A DNA stretch of 64,000 nucleotides from Macropodus opercularis (lineage: Eukaryota > Chordata > Actinopteri > Anabantiformes > Osphronemidae), in contig CM061106.1 of assembly GCA_030770545.1 (NCBI GenBank), positions 2,320,001 to 2,384,000 on the forward strand, read 5' to 3'. The notes beneath the pieces were generated by a model. It had not been told where the DNA came from and ran no database searches. It worked only from the letters and a program-made list of their open reading frames with translations. This document shows positions 20,310 through 32,599 of this stretch, piece after piece. A program made the position numbers and the translations under genes. The first letter of the stretch is position 1. Every line of letters starts with the position of its first letter.

Positions 20310-21424
20310 CAGCCAAACAAAATGAAGAGAGAATGAAAAGCTCTGATTGGCTGTGGGTTTGAGCCTCAAGTCTCATTTTTCATCTTGTGATACATACGAC
20401 TTAATCTGAGTCCATAGCAACTGATGTAATACGTAGGATTCCCACAATATATAGAGAATGTCTGCATTAAAAATCTACATACATTCTATACAACAACCTG
20501 TATTATAGCGATGGAGTAATATGTGAACCGTGATATAGCAGAATATTACTGTACTGCTGTGGAATGAAGACTGATTTTCATGAAAACACTTTCAGTTCAT
20601 TTTTATTTACTGCTAACAGAACAGTACCAACAATTGTGTCTCTACCTACCTACGACCAACAGGTCACCTGCACAGCGTCTGGTTGTTAGTTGTGTTGTCA
20701 CTTTTTTTCTAAACACTGCGTCCATGTTATTGCGACGCTTTCATTACATCATTTGATGACAGTTACATTAAAAATAAAAAATGCTAAAAAAAAAACAACA
20801 AGTAGTAGATTAAACATAATGTGAGTCTTTGGTAAATAAGACAAAGGTAAATTACACTGACTAGAGTGAAAACAAAGATAATCACTGTGAGAGAGTTGGT
20901 TCATCTGGAGGCTCGTTGGAGATGAGTTCTGCTCAGGTTCCATCAGCAATAATCACTGCCTGCTGGTTAGTTTTCTGGCCACTTTGATCCCAACGTGCAC
21001 TGACGTCATACGTACGTAGGCAGCCATGATCTCACGAGGCCAAAGCAGCAGATGTTTCCAGCGACTGCAGAACCTCAGGGGATGAAGGGAAACGCCTGGC
21101 TCTCACTTTATCTAGGATCTTATTGGTTCAGGTGTTGGATCAACAGTGTGATGTTTCATAGAACAGGGTGTGATTGTTCTTGACTTTCTGCACAGACGAC
21201 AGCTTTAATGCTGGAAAGTTAGAAACATCTGACCTGACCAGCGTTTCGTTTTGTTTAGTCTCTGGCTCTACAACTAAGGTTCATCTCTGGTTAGGGTTAG
21301 TTAATTGTTGATGCTGCGCTGCTGGATATGATGTTAGCTGATGTTTCTCCACTGATTAAAAGTTTTGACAAATACGTTGATATGTTTGTAAATTCCTTAA
21401 GCGAGAGAATGATTTTCCACACTG

Positions 21425-24400
21425 TTAACATGAGTAAGGTTTCTCTCTAGCATGAATACGTTGATGTGTCCGTAAACAGCTGTGGTCAGAAAACGCTTTT
21501 CCGCACTGTTCACACCAATAAGGTTTCTCTCCAGTGTGAACACGTTGGTGTGTTAGTAAGTTGCTGCGCTGAGAGAACGCTTTTCCACACCTTTCACACC
21601 AATAAGGTTTCTCTCCAGTGTGAGCACGTTGATGTGTTTGTAAACTCTTGAGGTGAGAGAATGCTTTTCCACACTGGTCACATGAGTACGGTTTCTCTCC
21701 AGTGTGAACACGTTGGTGTGTTAGTAAGTTGCTGCGCTGAGAGAACGCTTTTCCACACCTTTCACACCAATAAGGTTTCTCTCCAGTGTGAGCACGTTGA
21801 TGTGTTTGTAAACTCTTGAGGTAAGAGAATGCTTTTCCACACTGTTCACACGAGTAAGGTTTCTCTCCGGTGTGAATACGTTGATGTTTCTGTAAGTTAT
21901 TGTTGTGAGAAAACACTTTTCCACACTGATCACATGAGTAAGGTTTCTCTCCAGTGTGAATACGTTGATGTGTTCGTAAGTGACTGTTACGAGAAAACCC
22001 TTTCCCACACTGGTCACATGAGTAAGGTTTCTCTCCAGTGTGAATACGTACATGTGCCCGTAAGTGACTGCTGCAGGAGAACACTTGTCCACACTGATCA
22101 CATGAGTAAGGTTTGTCTCCAGTATGAATACGTTGATGTCTCAGTAAGTGACTGTTGCGAGAGAACGCTTTTCCACACTGGTCACAGCCGTATGGTTTCT
22201 CACCAGAGTGAACCACCTGATGCTTCTTTAGCTCTGATGGTCTGGTGAAGGCTTGGTCACATTGCTGACAGAGATGCAGCCTTGAAGTCCTTCTTCCTCT
22301 GGGTTTCTAAAGTGACAGATATAGAAGAGGAGAGAATTAAATCTCATGATGGGACAAATATCTATAATACCAAAAGACAGAAGTTCTGTGGACCTTGCTG
22401 TTAGTTTTGATTATACTAGGACACTGTCCTGGAACCCAGAAGAATGCAACCTCCTAGCAGAGTAGTGAGACTTTGTGGAGTTCACAATTGAAATTCTATT
22501 AGAGATACTGATGTATAGGAGCCTGCTGAAAATGCTAAAAGTATTATGCTAATAATAAAAATAATAATGCAAATATAATAAGTTAGAATTGACTGTGTAC
22601 ATTTGGATCCATTGACTAATTTACCATTTTTTCATAGTACTACTGAGTACTTCCTAGAGTGCTACCACACAAAGCATCGCGTCATTCTACTGCATACTTT
22701 ATTAATCCGCTAGTGGAATTGTAAAGCTACGTATTACATTATATTACATTAGCTGTTCTTACGTTACACTTATTATGTGAAGCATCACAAAATTTATATT
22801 TTTTGTACACCAGCTTTGTCTGTGTACAGTTTTCTCACACAGCAAAAAAACTATAAAAGACCTGTCCCTCCAAGCCAGATTGTTTTACTTTGCTGTTGTA
22901 GTCGTGCTTCAGTACTTTGGTTCATGTAGTTATGTAGTTATCTGCACACTTTCATTTATCATGTGACCAGAGAAAGGTACATATACTTCAACATTCAACA
23001 TGTCACATTGTCAATGTAAATCGCTTAGTACATATTGTATAATGTCCTTTGGTTTTCTGCAGAATAATAACAACCAATGGATCCACATCTTCAGTGGAAA
23101 GGAATAGAGTCCCACTTCATCCATAAACTTACAAAACACCAAAGATTTTTCTTCATTCTACAAAACGACAGAGGACAATGGACAAGTGTTAGATTCAAAG
23201 TATTCATTGGTTTTGCAGCTTTGCCTTAGTAGATAGTGTCAAGTCTCTGGGGCTTCAGAGAAAACGCCTTTTCTCTGCCCAGGAACCTGAACTTTCGTTG
23301 TCTGTCCTATTAATGTCTTTGACAACAGGCGGATATTCACTTCCAGGCAAAGACAGTCAGACACAACAAGGAACAATTAAAGAGGAGGCCAATCAGAGCA
23401 GACGTGTAACTGCAGACCGTCTCTGTTCTAAACTTTCAAGGACACTTCATCTGTGTTGAACTCAGGTTGATGGGATGAGGTACCAACACCTGCAGTATTA
23501 AAAATACTGTCTAGGAGTGAACGGAAAAAGTTAGAAAACACAAGAATGACATGAGTAGTTTGCTTATTATGCCCCAAGAAGAGCAAGGAACACGTGATAC
23601 CTTCATACAGAAGATTATCCAGTTGTTCAAATAGATCTCGAGGCAGGATACTGTCTAGGTGCAACTGGAAGTGTTGTCAAACAGAGTAAAGATGAAAGGC
23701 TCCGCGTGTTGCTCTACTGAGAGTATGAGGACACACTGACGATGAAAACTAAAAGCAAGATAATCTAACTATGTCAAAACTAACGTTGTCAAATACAACA
23801 ACTACTTTAACTTAAGAATTGTTACTCAGCAGGAATTAATGTAATGTACAGTTGAAAATGACCAATTTCACTCCATCAGACCACACTCTCAGAGTCACAG
23901 ATTTATTCTAAACAGTTTGATACTGGAATGTCGTCCACAACAAACTCATCTAAAGTCACAGAAGAGGAATGTGTCCCTCACCTTAGAAGAGGTTTTCTGT
24001 GGATTTACAAATAATATGTGTGTGTATAAAGCTGACATAACCAGCTTTGCTGTAGACGCAATAGTCAACGCTGCCAACGCAAACTCATTGTCTTGTCCGA
24101 AAACTGGGACACTGTCATCCAGACAGAAACAATATGTACATGTATGGGAAAATTACAAACTGTCATACATGCAGTGGCCCACGTCTGACTCCTTACCTAC
24201 ACCTACTGCAATGTCCAAAGCCAAGTGGACCTTGAGAAAGACAGTGAGCAACACACTGACTGAAAATTGTTTCCAGTCATAAATGTTATTAATATACAAC
24301 AATCTTCCCATCATACAGGTTAACATTACAACTATGATTTATTGAATGTCCAAGTCTTTACCACTACAAGTGTATGACATTCACTAACAAAGGCTTATTG

Positions 24401-26743
24401 TTCCAAGTAGGTTGTTGCTGTGGACAGTTGTACAGGGAAAGACTTTGCCATAAACCACAGAATTCAACTCACTCGGGAGAGTGAGAGTTAACGGGAGAGA
24501 TATGTTAAAAACATTTGATAGAAATATGACAAAAGGACTAAGACTACAGTCCGTTGTATACTGAACAAACATTCTTTGCATATAGACTAAACATGACAAT
24601 GCACTTTAGATGCTCATTGTTACATTTCAACACAGGTGATTGAAGGACGTTTGCATCGTGCCAGCAGCTTGTATAATGTAGAAAAGCACATATATTCTAA
24701 ACCATTACCCTGCTGGTGTGATTCTCTGGTTAAAGATCACAGTTGCCAAAGGTAATTTCCAAAGTGGTTTTCTGCAGCTACAGATTTACTCATTTAAAGA
24801 TCTCATCATGCTGTTACTTATTAATGTACTGTCTTGCAGTTGAACTTTGAGAACCAGGTAATTGTTTCTTTTCTGAACATCAGAGGAGTCAACCGGACGT
24901 TGATGGTAATTTGACTTAAAATACCTGATACTTAATGATCCTTGAGACAATGAACATATGTGTATAAATTAAAGCTTTGTTTTTCAGTATATTATTCTTG
25001 TGACAGATCCTTCACCAATGTCTGCAGAGAGAACAGACTCAGAGTATGCTGCAAAAAGAGTAAAACCAGTACTAGGTAGCATCAGTCACATATGTACAGT
25101 ATGATGAGCAGACATTAAAACCTTAGGATTATTACTCTGCAATGTACAGTAACACAAACCACATTATTATTATTATTATTATTATTATTATGTACAGTAA
25201 TCCAGTGTAGTGCTGGTCAGTAAAACATAGAAATTTGTTTTGTAAAACACTAAAGATGTGAGATTAAAGGACATAGAAATAGGCTCCAAGTAAACAAACA
25301 TAATCTAGGAGCTACACACCAGAATTGAATTCTGGGAGTTGACACGGTTTGGTATCACTTTAGTCGTATGTGCCAGGTGAAATACAATTATATGAAGTGT
25401 GTCAAGTGCTTTGACGTTAGATGAGTCATCATAACTACCTACTAACTGTACTCACACAGTCCTGACTGTTAGGCCAGTGTTAGGTCTGTTATCTATTAAT
25501 GTCCGTTTCTTTTTCTCTCCTAGTTTGTCACAGTCACTGTAATGCAGAAAACTAAAACAAGTCTACAATGACAAATAGTAATAATAGTGTAGGGTGACTG
25601 TGACCATGGTGACGAGTTTAATGGGATAGAAGTCATTGTCCTCTGTGACATCAAATTACTTTCTCTGTAAAGGTGTTTTACTGCTGCACTATAATGTCAA
25701 CAAGGATCAAATTAATAAAACTCTTTCTGATTCTGATTAGATAATGATTAGATGTGAAGTGTAAAAATACCTCAAGTTGAAATACAATGTGCAAGAATGA
25801 TCATATGTTCACACAAAGCACAACATTATGTGCAAAAATACTTTGTTCATATTTGCATTTAAATTGTATATATAGATACTAGCAGCACTGTAAATGGAAA
25901 TTATAGAGCTTTAACCTAGAATAACTCCATATACACAAACTCCTCCAAGACCAGGGCCTCCCACTACAAACTGGGTTTTCCTTTGAATTTATTCATCATT
26001 TCTATTGTGGTGAATATTTAATTATACATAAACAGCAAAACTGCTGAATAGCAGCATTAGAGACATGGCAACAGGTGAACTAAGTCATTTGAAGGACCTG
26101 TGATAGAAATTAACTCCATTCATACCTGAGCTTCCTACAAACAGTGAAAGGGGAAGAAAAGCACAACAATCCTGTGACTCAGCATTTTCCGCTGACCTGG
26201 ATATTTAAATGAGCTTCCTCATGTTTTAACTGATACATTTATCTCTTTGTTGAAGCTCGTTCTTCTTTTCTGTCCTGTTCAAGCTGCATCAACCAGATTT
26301 CGCTGCTACATCGTTGGACGTCTGTTCTAATGTTTCCTCTGGGATCATCACTGTTTAGTCAAAGCTTTTCCAGCCACACTCGTTTGCTGGGTTTTCACTA
26401 AAGCATCGGGGAAAAGCCGCCATGTTGGCTCCCACCACGTCTGCAGCCCGACAAAGACTAAACTGCTTCCTAGGTTTGACACCAACCACTTTGTTCTGGT
26501 GACAGACGGAGCCTGAGGCTCATGTTCAGGCTTTTAGTGTCGCTATGAGCCGCTTTTAGCGGTGAACTGATCAGCACCGACCTGTTGGTCTGTGGCTCCA
26601 TCGTGGTCGTTGTCCTGCTGCTCCTTCATTCTAGTGGATCGGTCCTGCTCGGTTAAACTCGGGTCCTGCTCCGTGTCGCTCTTCAACTGGTCTTGACTAA
26701 CGTCCACGTCTTGTGTTTTCAGTTCCACCATGTATCGATCCAT
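21425..26743 (-). CDS. C2H2 zinc-finger protein, left copy (2 coding exons)
   Basis: Coding exon 1 runs 26743 down to 26582: 54 codons starting MDRYMVELKTQDVDV, acidic and Gln/Glu-rich. The donor is CAG|GTCGGT. Coding exon 2 runs 22306 down to 21425 after a CACTTTAG acceptor and joins in phase 0, giving about 347 residues. It encodes ten tandem C2H2 fingers linked by TGEKPY-type linkers, the first (CQQC...H...H) diverged. Such proteins bind DNA through finger helices, here reading RNSHLLR, CSSHLRA, RNSHLRT, HNNNLQK, YLKSLQT, QRSNLLT, HLKSLQT, QRSNLLT and DHSCLRT; the target is unknown. No KRAB or BTB domain was seen. A TAA falls inside the next finger's CxxC, leaving a relict finger in the 3' UTR. 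Untranslated 5' exons probably lie beyond 26745. Confidence 0.85.
22307..23949. other. Left zinc-finger intron, first part
   Basis: Intronic or intergenic DNA with no gene recognised. A repeat related to the block at 27625-27945 lies at about 22590-22730 (shared CATAGTACTACT.AGTACTTC motif). Confidence 0.5.
23950..24300 (+). pseudogene. Macro-domain fossil (PARP9/14-type)
   Basis: Translation of 24013-24090 gives MCVYKADITSFAVDAIVNAA, the start of a macro domain (ADP-ribose-binding fold) as in poly-ADP-ribose polymerases 9 and 14. It includes the DAIVNAAN ligand-loop motif. A frame change near 24100-24120 follows, then GKLQTVIHAV in a second frame at 24150-24180. In the first frame again, LRKTVSNTLTE at 24230-24265 matches the following helix of the fold. 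The order is right but the frames are broken, and sequence around 24120 is missing or changed. It lies on the opposite strand, within the intron of the left zinc-finger gene. Fish PARP14-like genes are interferon-linked and often multiply; this copy is non-functional. No other PARP domain is visible. Confidence 0.6.
24301..25329. other. Left zinc-finger intron, rest; (ATT)n at 25163-25191
   Basis: No gene is recognised. A clean ATT microsatellite of about nine units lies at 25163-25191. The stretch has no counterpart in the right duplication arm. Confidence 0.55.
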
Positions 26744-26744
26744 T

Positions 26745-27624
26745 TTGATTCTGGTCGCTATAACCCACCAGCTTTACGTCCCGACTGTTTCCAGAATGGC
26801 GACACAAACACAGCAGCTCTCGTGGAATCCCGCGACATCTCCGATACCAACTGGATTTGAATCGAATCTCGCGATAACTAACAGACGTTCTTTACCTCCT
26901 AATGGCATTGTTATAAAAAATAATTTCACCCTAAAATGCACCAAATAAAGTTATATTTAACAATAATGTTTGACGTTTACACACATCTGAGAATTTATAT
27001 CCGTCCTCGACCTGAGAGGAGTTTGTTGTCTTCTTTGACGACAAAAAACTCACATTGCAATAAATGACACAGTTTTCATTTATATTTTAACTTTATTATT
27101 AGTTTTCCAGAACGTCTTCAGCTTCTATGTATAAGTTTTCTAACGTTGCTCAGCGGAAGCTCAGTGAGTAAATAAAATCTGACATAAATCCTCGGAGGGA
27201 CTCGCTGTTGTTTCTCTTTCCGGGTCCTGCTCGTCCCCGTCTGTAGCAGCTGTGGGAGAAAGTTGACTTCGCGGTTTTCCAGGTTTGTTCTCACTGATCA
27301 GGATTCAGTAAGAGGCTGTTTGTGTCAGTGAGTCTCTGTGCGTTTACTGGTCACTGAGCCGCTGTTCGCATTTCCGTGGTCAAATCAGCCTTCACTGGAT
27401 TTTAAGTGCGATATTTGTATGATAATTACGGTAACAGTGTTGCGATCGCTTGGAAGAGCTGAGAGACTGAGAAATTACAATGTAACAAATGTTAGAGCTG
27501 ATGATGAATGTGATCATGTTACTAATGATGCAAATTATAACAGGATACATTTGACTGTGTACGTTTAGAAAGATTCACTAATGAAATGCATTAAGAAAAC
27601 GCAAATGAAAGCTTTTCCACATTT
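26745..27624. other. Upstream region of left zinc-finger gene
   Basis: No coding exon is identified. 27170-27300 is somewhat GC-richer with CpGs and could be a promoter or 5' UTR exon for the minus-strand zinc-finger gene. A TATAG|CG acceptor-like site just above 26753 suggests an upstream non-coding exon. This is inference only. Confidence 0.35.
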
Positions 27625-27945
27625 AGAATTTTAAAAAAAGCTGTTCCTCTAATTAGTAGATCACTGTTCCTTCATAGTACTACTTAGTACTTCATAGAGT
27701 ACTATCACACTAAGTATGAAGTTATTCTACTGTATACTTTTTGAGTAATCCACTACTCAAGTGTCATACAACGAGTAAAACTGATATTTATTTCCAGACT
27801 TTGGGTTTGAATAAAAGCTGTTCCTCTAATTAGTAGATCACCGTTCCTTCATAGTACTACTTAGTACTTCATAGAGTACTACCACACTTAATATCAAGTT
27901 ATTCTACAGTGTACTTTTTGAGTAATCCACTACTTAAGACTTAAG
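27625..27945. repeat. Tandem pair of a ~180-bp unit
   Basis: Two nearly identical copies, at about 27640-27765 and 27815-27935, share CTGTTCCTCTAATTAGTAGATCACTG, a CATAGTACTACTTAGTACTTC motif and TTTTTGAGTAATCCACTACT. A third, diverged copy lies at 22590-22730 in the left zinc-finger intron. The inner AAGTACTAAGTAGTACTATG-type palindrome suggests a hairpin-prone non-autonomous element. Confidence 0.7.
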
Positions 27946-28089
27946 CTTTGAACAAAACCTGTTTCTCCAGTTAGTAGAACTTTACAATCAGAGCATCAGA
28001 CATTTAATAAGCACATTTGTTTACATACACTTTATTTTTCTGACAGTTACATCCAAAAACGTTTTTCCTAAACATGGCAATAAATTATC

Positions 28090-28350
28090 ATAAATGGTAA
28101 ATGGTCTGCATTTTGTATAGCACTTTTCTACCTATTGGTACTCAAAGTGCTTTGACACTGCGTCACATTCACCCATTCACACACACAAACACACACACAT
28201 TCACACACCGGTGGCAGAGCTGCTATGCAGCTTGGGGTTCAGTGTCTTGCCCAGGGACACTTCGGCACATGACTGGGGGAAGCCAGGAATCGAGCCACCG
28301 ATCCTACGATTGGTGGGCGACAGTTTTACCTCTGAGCCACTGCCGTCCTG
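28090..28350 (+). repeat. Common teleost short dispersed repeat
   Basis: Begins AAATGGTAAATGGTCTGCAT, contains a CA-rich ACACACATTCACACACCGGTGG stretch split by mismatches, and ends with CTGAGCCACTGCCG. This order is a familiar fish interspersed repeat. I recognise the pattern but not its formal family name. Nothing assignable lies between 28350 and 28680. Confidence 0.65.
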
Positions 28351-28681
28351 TTAACACAGACAAAGGCCAACGGGAGGGAGATCTGTGAGGTAGACGTTTT
28401 TCTTTATCTGACTGGATGTGAACAGTTCTGATTGTCTTGCTGGTGAGAGTTCCTGTACCTATCTTTATTCCCATGGTGCTGCTCTAAAACAACAAACAAA
28501 AAAATCAACAACTCAGGGATGTATAATGACATAACATGCTTACATAGTTGGTAATATCACATTATTATATGGTTTTATGTTGCAATTTATATCAATGCCA
28601 TTCTGTCTGAACAAGATGTGGAGTTAAGAGCAGGAGGCATTTTTGTTCATTTCAACAAAACAACTAGCCTCAAATAAAGTC

Positions 28682-28821
28682 CTATTCAAAGTCCATCAGA
28701 TTCTTTAGTAGCGTGGAGACATGAAGATTCACAGTGGCAGACTTTTTCATGCCCGTCTTTTTGGAGACAACTTTTCCTTCTATTGCCTTTGATCTTCTCT
28801 GGATTGATACCAATGAAGCGC
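28682..28821 (-). CDS. Candidate terminal exon, unrecognised
   Basis: On the minus strand a good acceptor (GATTTTAG|GCGC, at 28822) opens a frame of about 46 codons ending in TGA/TAG context at 28682. It reads ASLVSIQRRSKAIEGKVV then SKKTGMKKSATVNLHVS. The basic, Lys/Ser/Thr-rich composition and clean splice site resemble a real last exon. No partner exon was found within the window, and I do not recognise the family. It may equally be a retro-fragment or chance. Confidence 0.25.
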
Positions 28822-28929
28822 CTAAAATCACAAAAACATAGTATAAAATTTTGTATTCTAAAAGCAGTAGTTTTGTCATGATCCAGAACTTCACTTCCGC
28901 CTCCGACTCTTATTTTGAAGAGCTCCACA

Positions 28930-29739
28930 GGATGCTCCCACTACACCCCGGTCAGCTTTGGCATGATTGCTAATTACGTCGCCTGTTTCTCCTTCCACTA
29001 ACCTCCACTAACTCTCCTCTCAGGCTCAGTTCTCGTCGGACCGTCAACGTCAGTAGATCTGTGTATTGGAAGCTTCACTCTGTCTGTTCGTGAGGTTTTT
29101 TAACTTCTTAGTTCTCGCTCTTTGTTCTGACCTTGTACCTGAACTTCCTCGATAATCGTGTTGCTTCCTTCTGCTACATGTGACCACGAGAGGCTCCTTT
29201 ATGAACTATTGTATTTGACTTACTGAGCCGTCACGTCTCGTTTTGTTTTCCCTGCTCTGGTCAAGTGGATTCCAGCCTATTTGGCTCGTTTTCAGTTTGG
29301 AGCTTTTAGTCTGTTGTGACTCTTTCAGTTTAAATTCTTGCGGACATGCTGGACCGCAGCATGTTTCTGTTCCCTGTGTTTCTCCCTCATCGCGTCTCGT
29401 CTGTAGCGACCCTGTCGACACCGTCAGTTACCGCTGCGGGAAAACCCCAGACCTTCACCCATCCAGACCTTCCCCCATCCAGACCTTCACCCATCCTCGG
29501 TTACCCTGTGGAACAATACCCACCAGAGGCTCCTGAGTCAACCACCTCTCCCGAGATTCCCACTATCTCTCGCCGACTCCTCACTCATCGACCGCCAGAG
29601 CAGATCAGACGTCTTATTTTGAAAACAGAAAGTAGCTTCCACCGCCAGCGTTTAATGCTCTGCTGTAAACCGTTGACTACGGGCGCACGACATTTTAAAA
29701 GCGCGGCTGGTTTAACGACGGCTGCCTTGACCGCAGTCT
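28930..29739. other. Intergenic, possible LTR-like segment
   Basis: No gene is supported. The 29180-29540 stretch has a T-rich start and a tandem CCAGACCTTC-CCCATC motif at 29450-29490, reminiscent of LTR-element leader DNA. No direct-repeat flank or second copy was found. Confidence 0.3.
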
Positions 29740-30330
29740 AATGACGGAGTCTCCACTGAGGGCGTCGAGAACCGGAGGCGTGTGCGGAGGACACCGGCTG
29801 AGAGGTCGGGCTCTGCGGAGGTGGCAGCCGTGGGGAACCGGTGGAGACGCTCCCGGGTGGCGGAGAGCGTCGGGGGCCAGGAACACGTCCCGCAGATGAA
29901 CCGGGTCCGGGAGCAGCCAGTCGTGGAGGGAAGCAGAGAGTCACGGCCTCCCGCAGAGGAGCAGGGCGAGCGGCTGGCAAAGGAACCGACCCAGCGGACG
30001 TGGAGCAGTTCTCCGCTACCGGCTTCCTCTGACTCCTGGTCGTGTGCGGATCCAGTGGGTGGAGCGGCAGCTGGTCGGGCTTTGCTCCAGCACGGGTCCG
30101 TTCTTCCTCCGGCGGAGACCCACCTGGACTGATCCACGGCACCGGGTCATCAGGTTCCACCGGTAGCCTGTTAGCTGCAGCAGAGCCCTGCCAGCATGGC
30201 GGCGATGATCCGCTCTGCTCCTCCAGTCTGGTGGAGGAAGGAGACGCTTTCCTGCAGCTCAGCAACTTTCTGACTGGACGCAGGCGGAGAAGTGATGGAG
30301 ACAAGCTGAGGAAGCAGGAGAGAAGGTGAC
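29740..30330. promoter_or_regulatory. CpG-rich island, possible promoter or first exon
   Basis: This 600-bp stretch is clearly GC- and CpG-richer than its surroundings, with overlapping open frames on both strands (for example 29782-30132 plus and 29738-30304 minus). None matches a family I recognise. A promoter-associated island or a GC-rich exon is possible, with a CATGG-context ATG at 30196 and a donor-like AAG|GTGACG near 30327. I do not call a protein. Confidence 0.3.
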
Positions 30331-32599
30331 GTTGAGTCTAAATCTGCCAACGTTCCAACCATCACATGTTCTGACTCCTACAGTCCAGAGTCATCAGTCC
30401 TGAGTCTGGACAGTTGACGTCTGGTTCGTCCTTCTCTTCTTTGAACTGGACTCGTCCTGAAAACTGTTGATCCTGAGACTCTGAGACCTCGACGCCTTTA
30501 TGGAGACGAACCAGGACTGAGACCAGTTACCAGGTCACAGTAGACGTAGACTGAGGTGATGGACGTGTCAGGTTTGGTTGTGAAGGTTCAGTCCAGTGTG
30601 ATGTTGAGGTTCTGCTCTGCCTGATGGTAGGTCTGGGTCACGTTCACTACTAATGATCCTGTGGAGCAGAACCACAACTTTAACATGTGAACCCATGTTG
30701 CTCTGAGTCTCATTATAATTATCATCAAATATCAGGTCTGGTTCAGGCAACATGTAAAGATTCAGCAACAGCAGATGTTCAGTTGTTGAAAGTCTGAAAC
30801 TCATTGAGGCTGTTGACCTGTCATTTAACACGTCTGGTTTGGTTTTAGCTGTAAAGTAGAACATTCTACATTTTTGTTTTAATTAGCTCAGTAGTTTGTT
30901 CTGTTTTAAATCCATTTACACATTAAATATATATTTTTTATTTTATTTAATTAATTAATTTATTTAATTTAAAACATTTTTTTTACCTTGTTTCGTACAC
31001 TTACTTCTATGATGTTATTATCAATCATATCCATTTTAATAAAGCCAGGTGATTGGAGTCTGTTCTGATCTGAGTCTCATTCTTCGTTGCTACAGAATCA
31101 GTGCTGAGCTGTTGAACAGCTGTTTCTGGTTTTCTCTGTATAAAACTTCTACATGAAGACACAAATTTATTTCAAAGAGACAAGTCAACAACACAAATAA
31201 CTATTATAGTGAGACGTAAATAAAGAGACACATTCACATTGTGTGAGTTCTGCTCTGCTTAGTCCAGACGAACCTGCAGACTCCTAACCACAGACGTTCA
31301 GTCTCAGGTGAGAGCTGGAAGCTAAAGCAGGAGACTTGATCTTCACTCCAACCAACAAGCCTTGGCCACAGCAAGTCCTACACAGCGTGGGTCATCAGCC
31401 ACAACGGCCCAGGACGACGCTGCCTCAATGTGCAGTTCTACCAAAGGATGTGGTCAAACCCTCCCTGAGCAGCTTTAAGTGGACGTGTTCCTCAATGAAG
31501 ACGCGTCCACAAACCTCCACATAGAACCAAGGCTGAAATAGACTGAGTCCATCAGGCAGCAACAAGAGGGAGGACGAAGAGTCAGTTTTCACTGGCAGTG
31601 GAGGCTCAAGGTGATTCAACCTAGGTTTTCATTTGCTTCCCCACAATAGAAACACAACAATTTGAGAATGAAACCATGACGTGACCTGTTCTATAGAAAA
31701 TGATGATGCTGAAAGTCAGAGTTCAGCTACTGAACAATCACCTTCTGAACATATATGTTCAACAGAATTGGTTGTTGCAGTTGGAGAAGTCGGTTTAGAC
31801 GATATTAGATATGAGCTGCAGGGTCAGTTTGAAATATTCTACCTTCAATGGTTCAGAGCTTAAATGAAATAAAAGTCTGGAGTCACAGCACATTGTTTAA
31901 ATACTTCATGAAGTCATTAAGTGCTGTAGCAGTGATTCTGATCTTTGTTCCTAAACATGTGACCAGAGGCTGGAATGGACGTCTCCTTTGAAGAACTCTT
32001 CATTTCTGTTCCTGGTGCTGACAGCTTCCAACCCTGGGCTTCAAAAGCCGAGTCAGCTGGAGTTTAGGACCAGGAGCCAGGAGTGAGACGCTTCCTTCCT
32101 CTTCACATGTTAGTGAATTTAATCCTGCTGTTGATAGATTCACATCCAGTACTTGTCAGTGAATTTTATAGGTGGATGACATCAGGTCAGTGTCTACACA
32201 GTAATAGTGGACGTTGACGTTTCTAGAGCATAAATATTTTAACTGGGCGACGTCTGTTTGAAGGTTGTGTTATTTAATAACATTCCACGTGGTGGCAGTA
32301 ATGAGTCCAGACGCTCCTTTCAACCACCATCAGCAGAAAAGCAACATTAGAAAACAGGAGGCAAACATGTGAACTTTAGCCTAATGAAGTAGTGAGAAAC
32401 ATTTTAGGTCCAACATTAAATGAAATGACTCCAGATGGAGGTTTTGGCCTATTTTTTAAACTAATGTCAAAGAAAAGGAAAGAGACGGAGGCCTGAGACT
32501 CACTGATCACTACAGTGGGTGGAGGACACAGACACTAAGGGCAGTCGTCTGTTCAGTTTCCACCACAGTCATTCAGACAGTAGAGAAAACACAACACAC
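30331..32599. other. Intergenic, nothing assignable
   Basis: No gene or RNA is recognised over 2.3 kb. An AT-rich tract with TTAATTAATTTATTTAATTT-type sequence lies at 30930-30990. 31370-31530 has a faint coding-like quality on the plus strand, with stops, and may be an old transposon scrap. Confidence 0.45.

Larger units (their letters stand above)
20310..26760 (-). repeat. Left arm of the zinc-finger inverted duplication
   Basis: This block matches 59860-63975 in reverse orientation. Both coding exons, much of the intron (25330-26540 against 60118-61440) and the 3' flank (20310-20560 and 21200-21424 against 63320-63970) correspond. Left-only sequence includes about 700 bp at 20560-21200 and about 3 kb at 22400-25330. 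The latter is replaced in the right arm by a Tc1 element. Confidence 0.85.

Noticed and set aside
21466..22248. Plus-strand ORFs across the left zinc-finger exon (HTVHTNKVSLQCEHV type)
   Set aside because: Antisense shadows of the tandem zinc-finger repeat.
29738..30304. 188-codon minus-strand ORF in the GC-rich island
   Set aside because: Opposing frames of similar length exist, with no recognisable domain or splice support; reported only as a CpG-rich segment.
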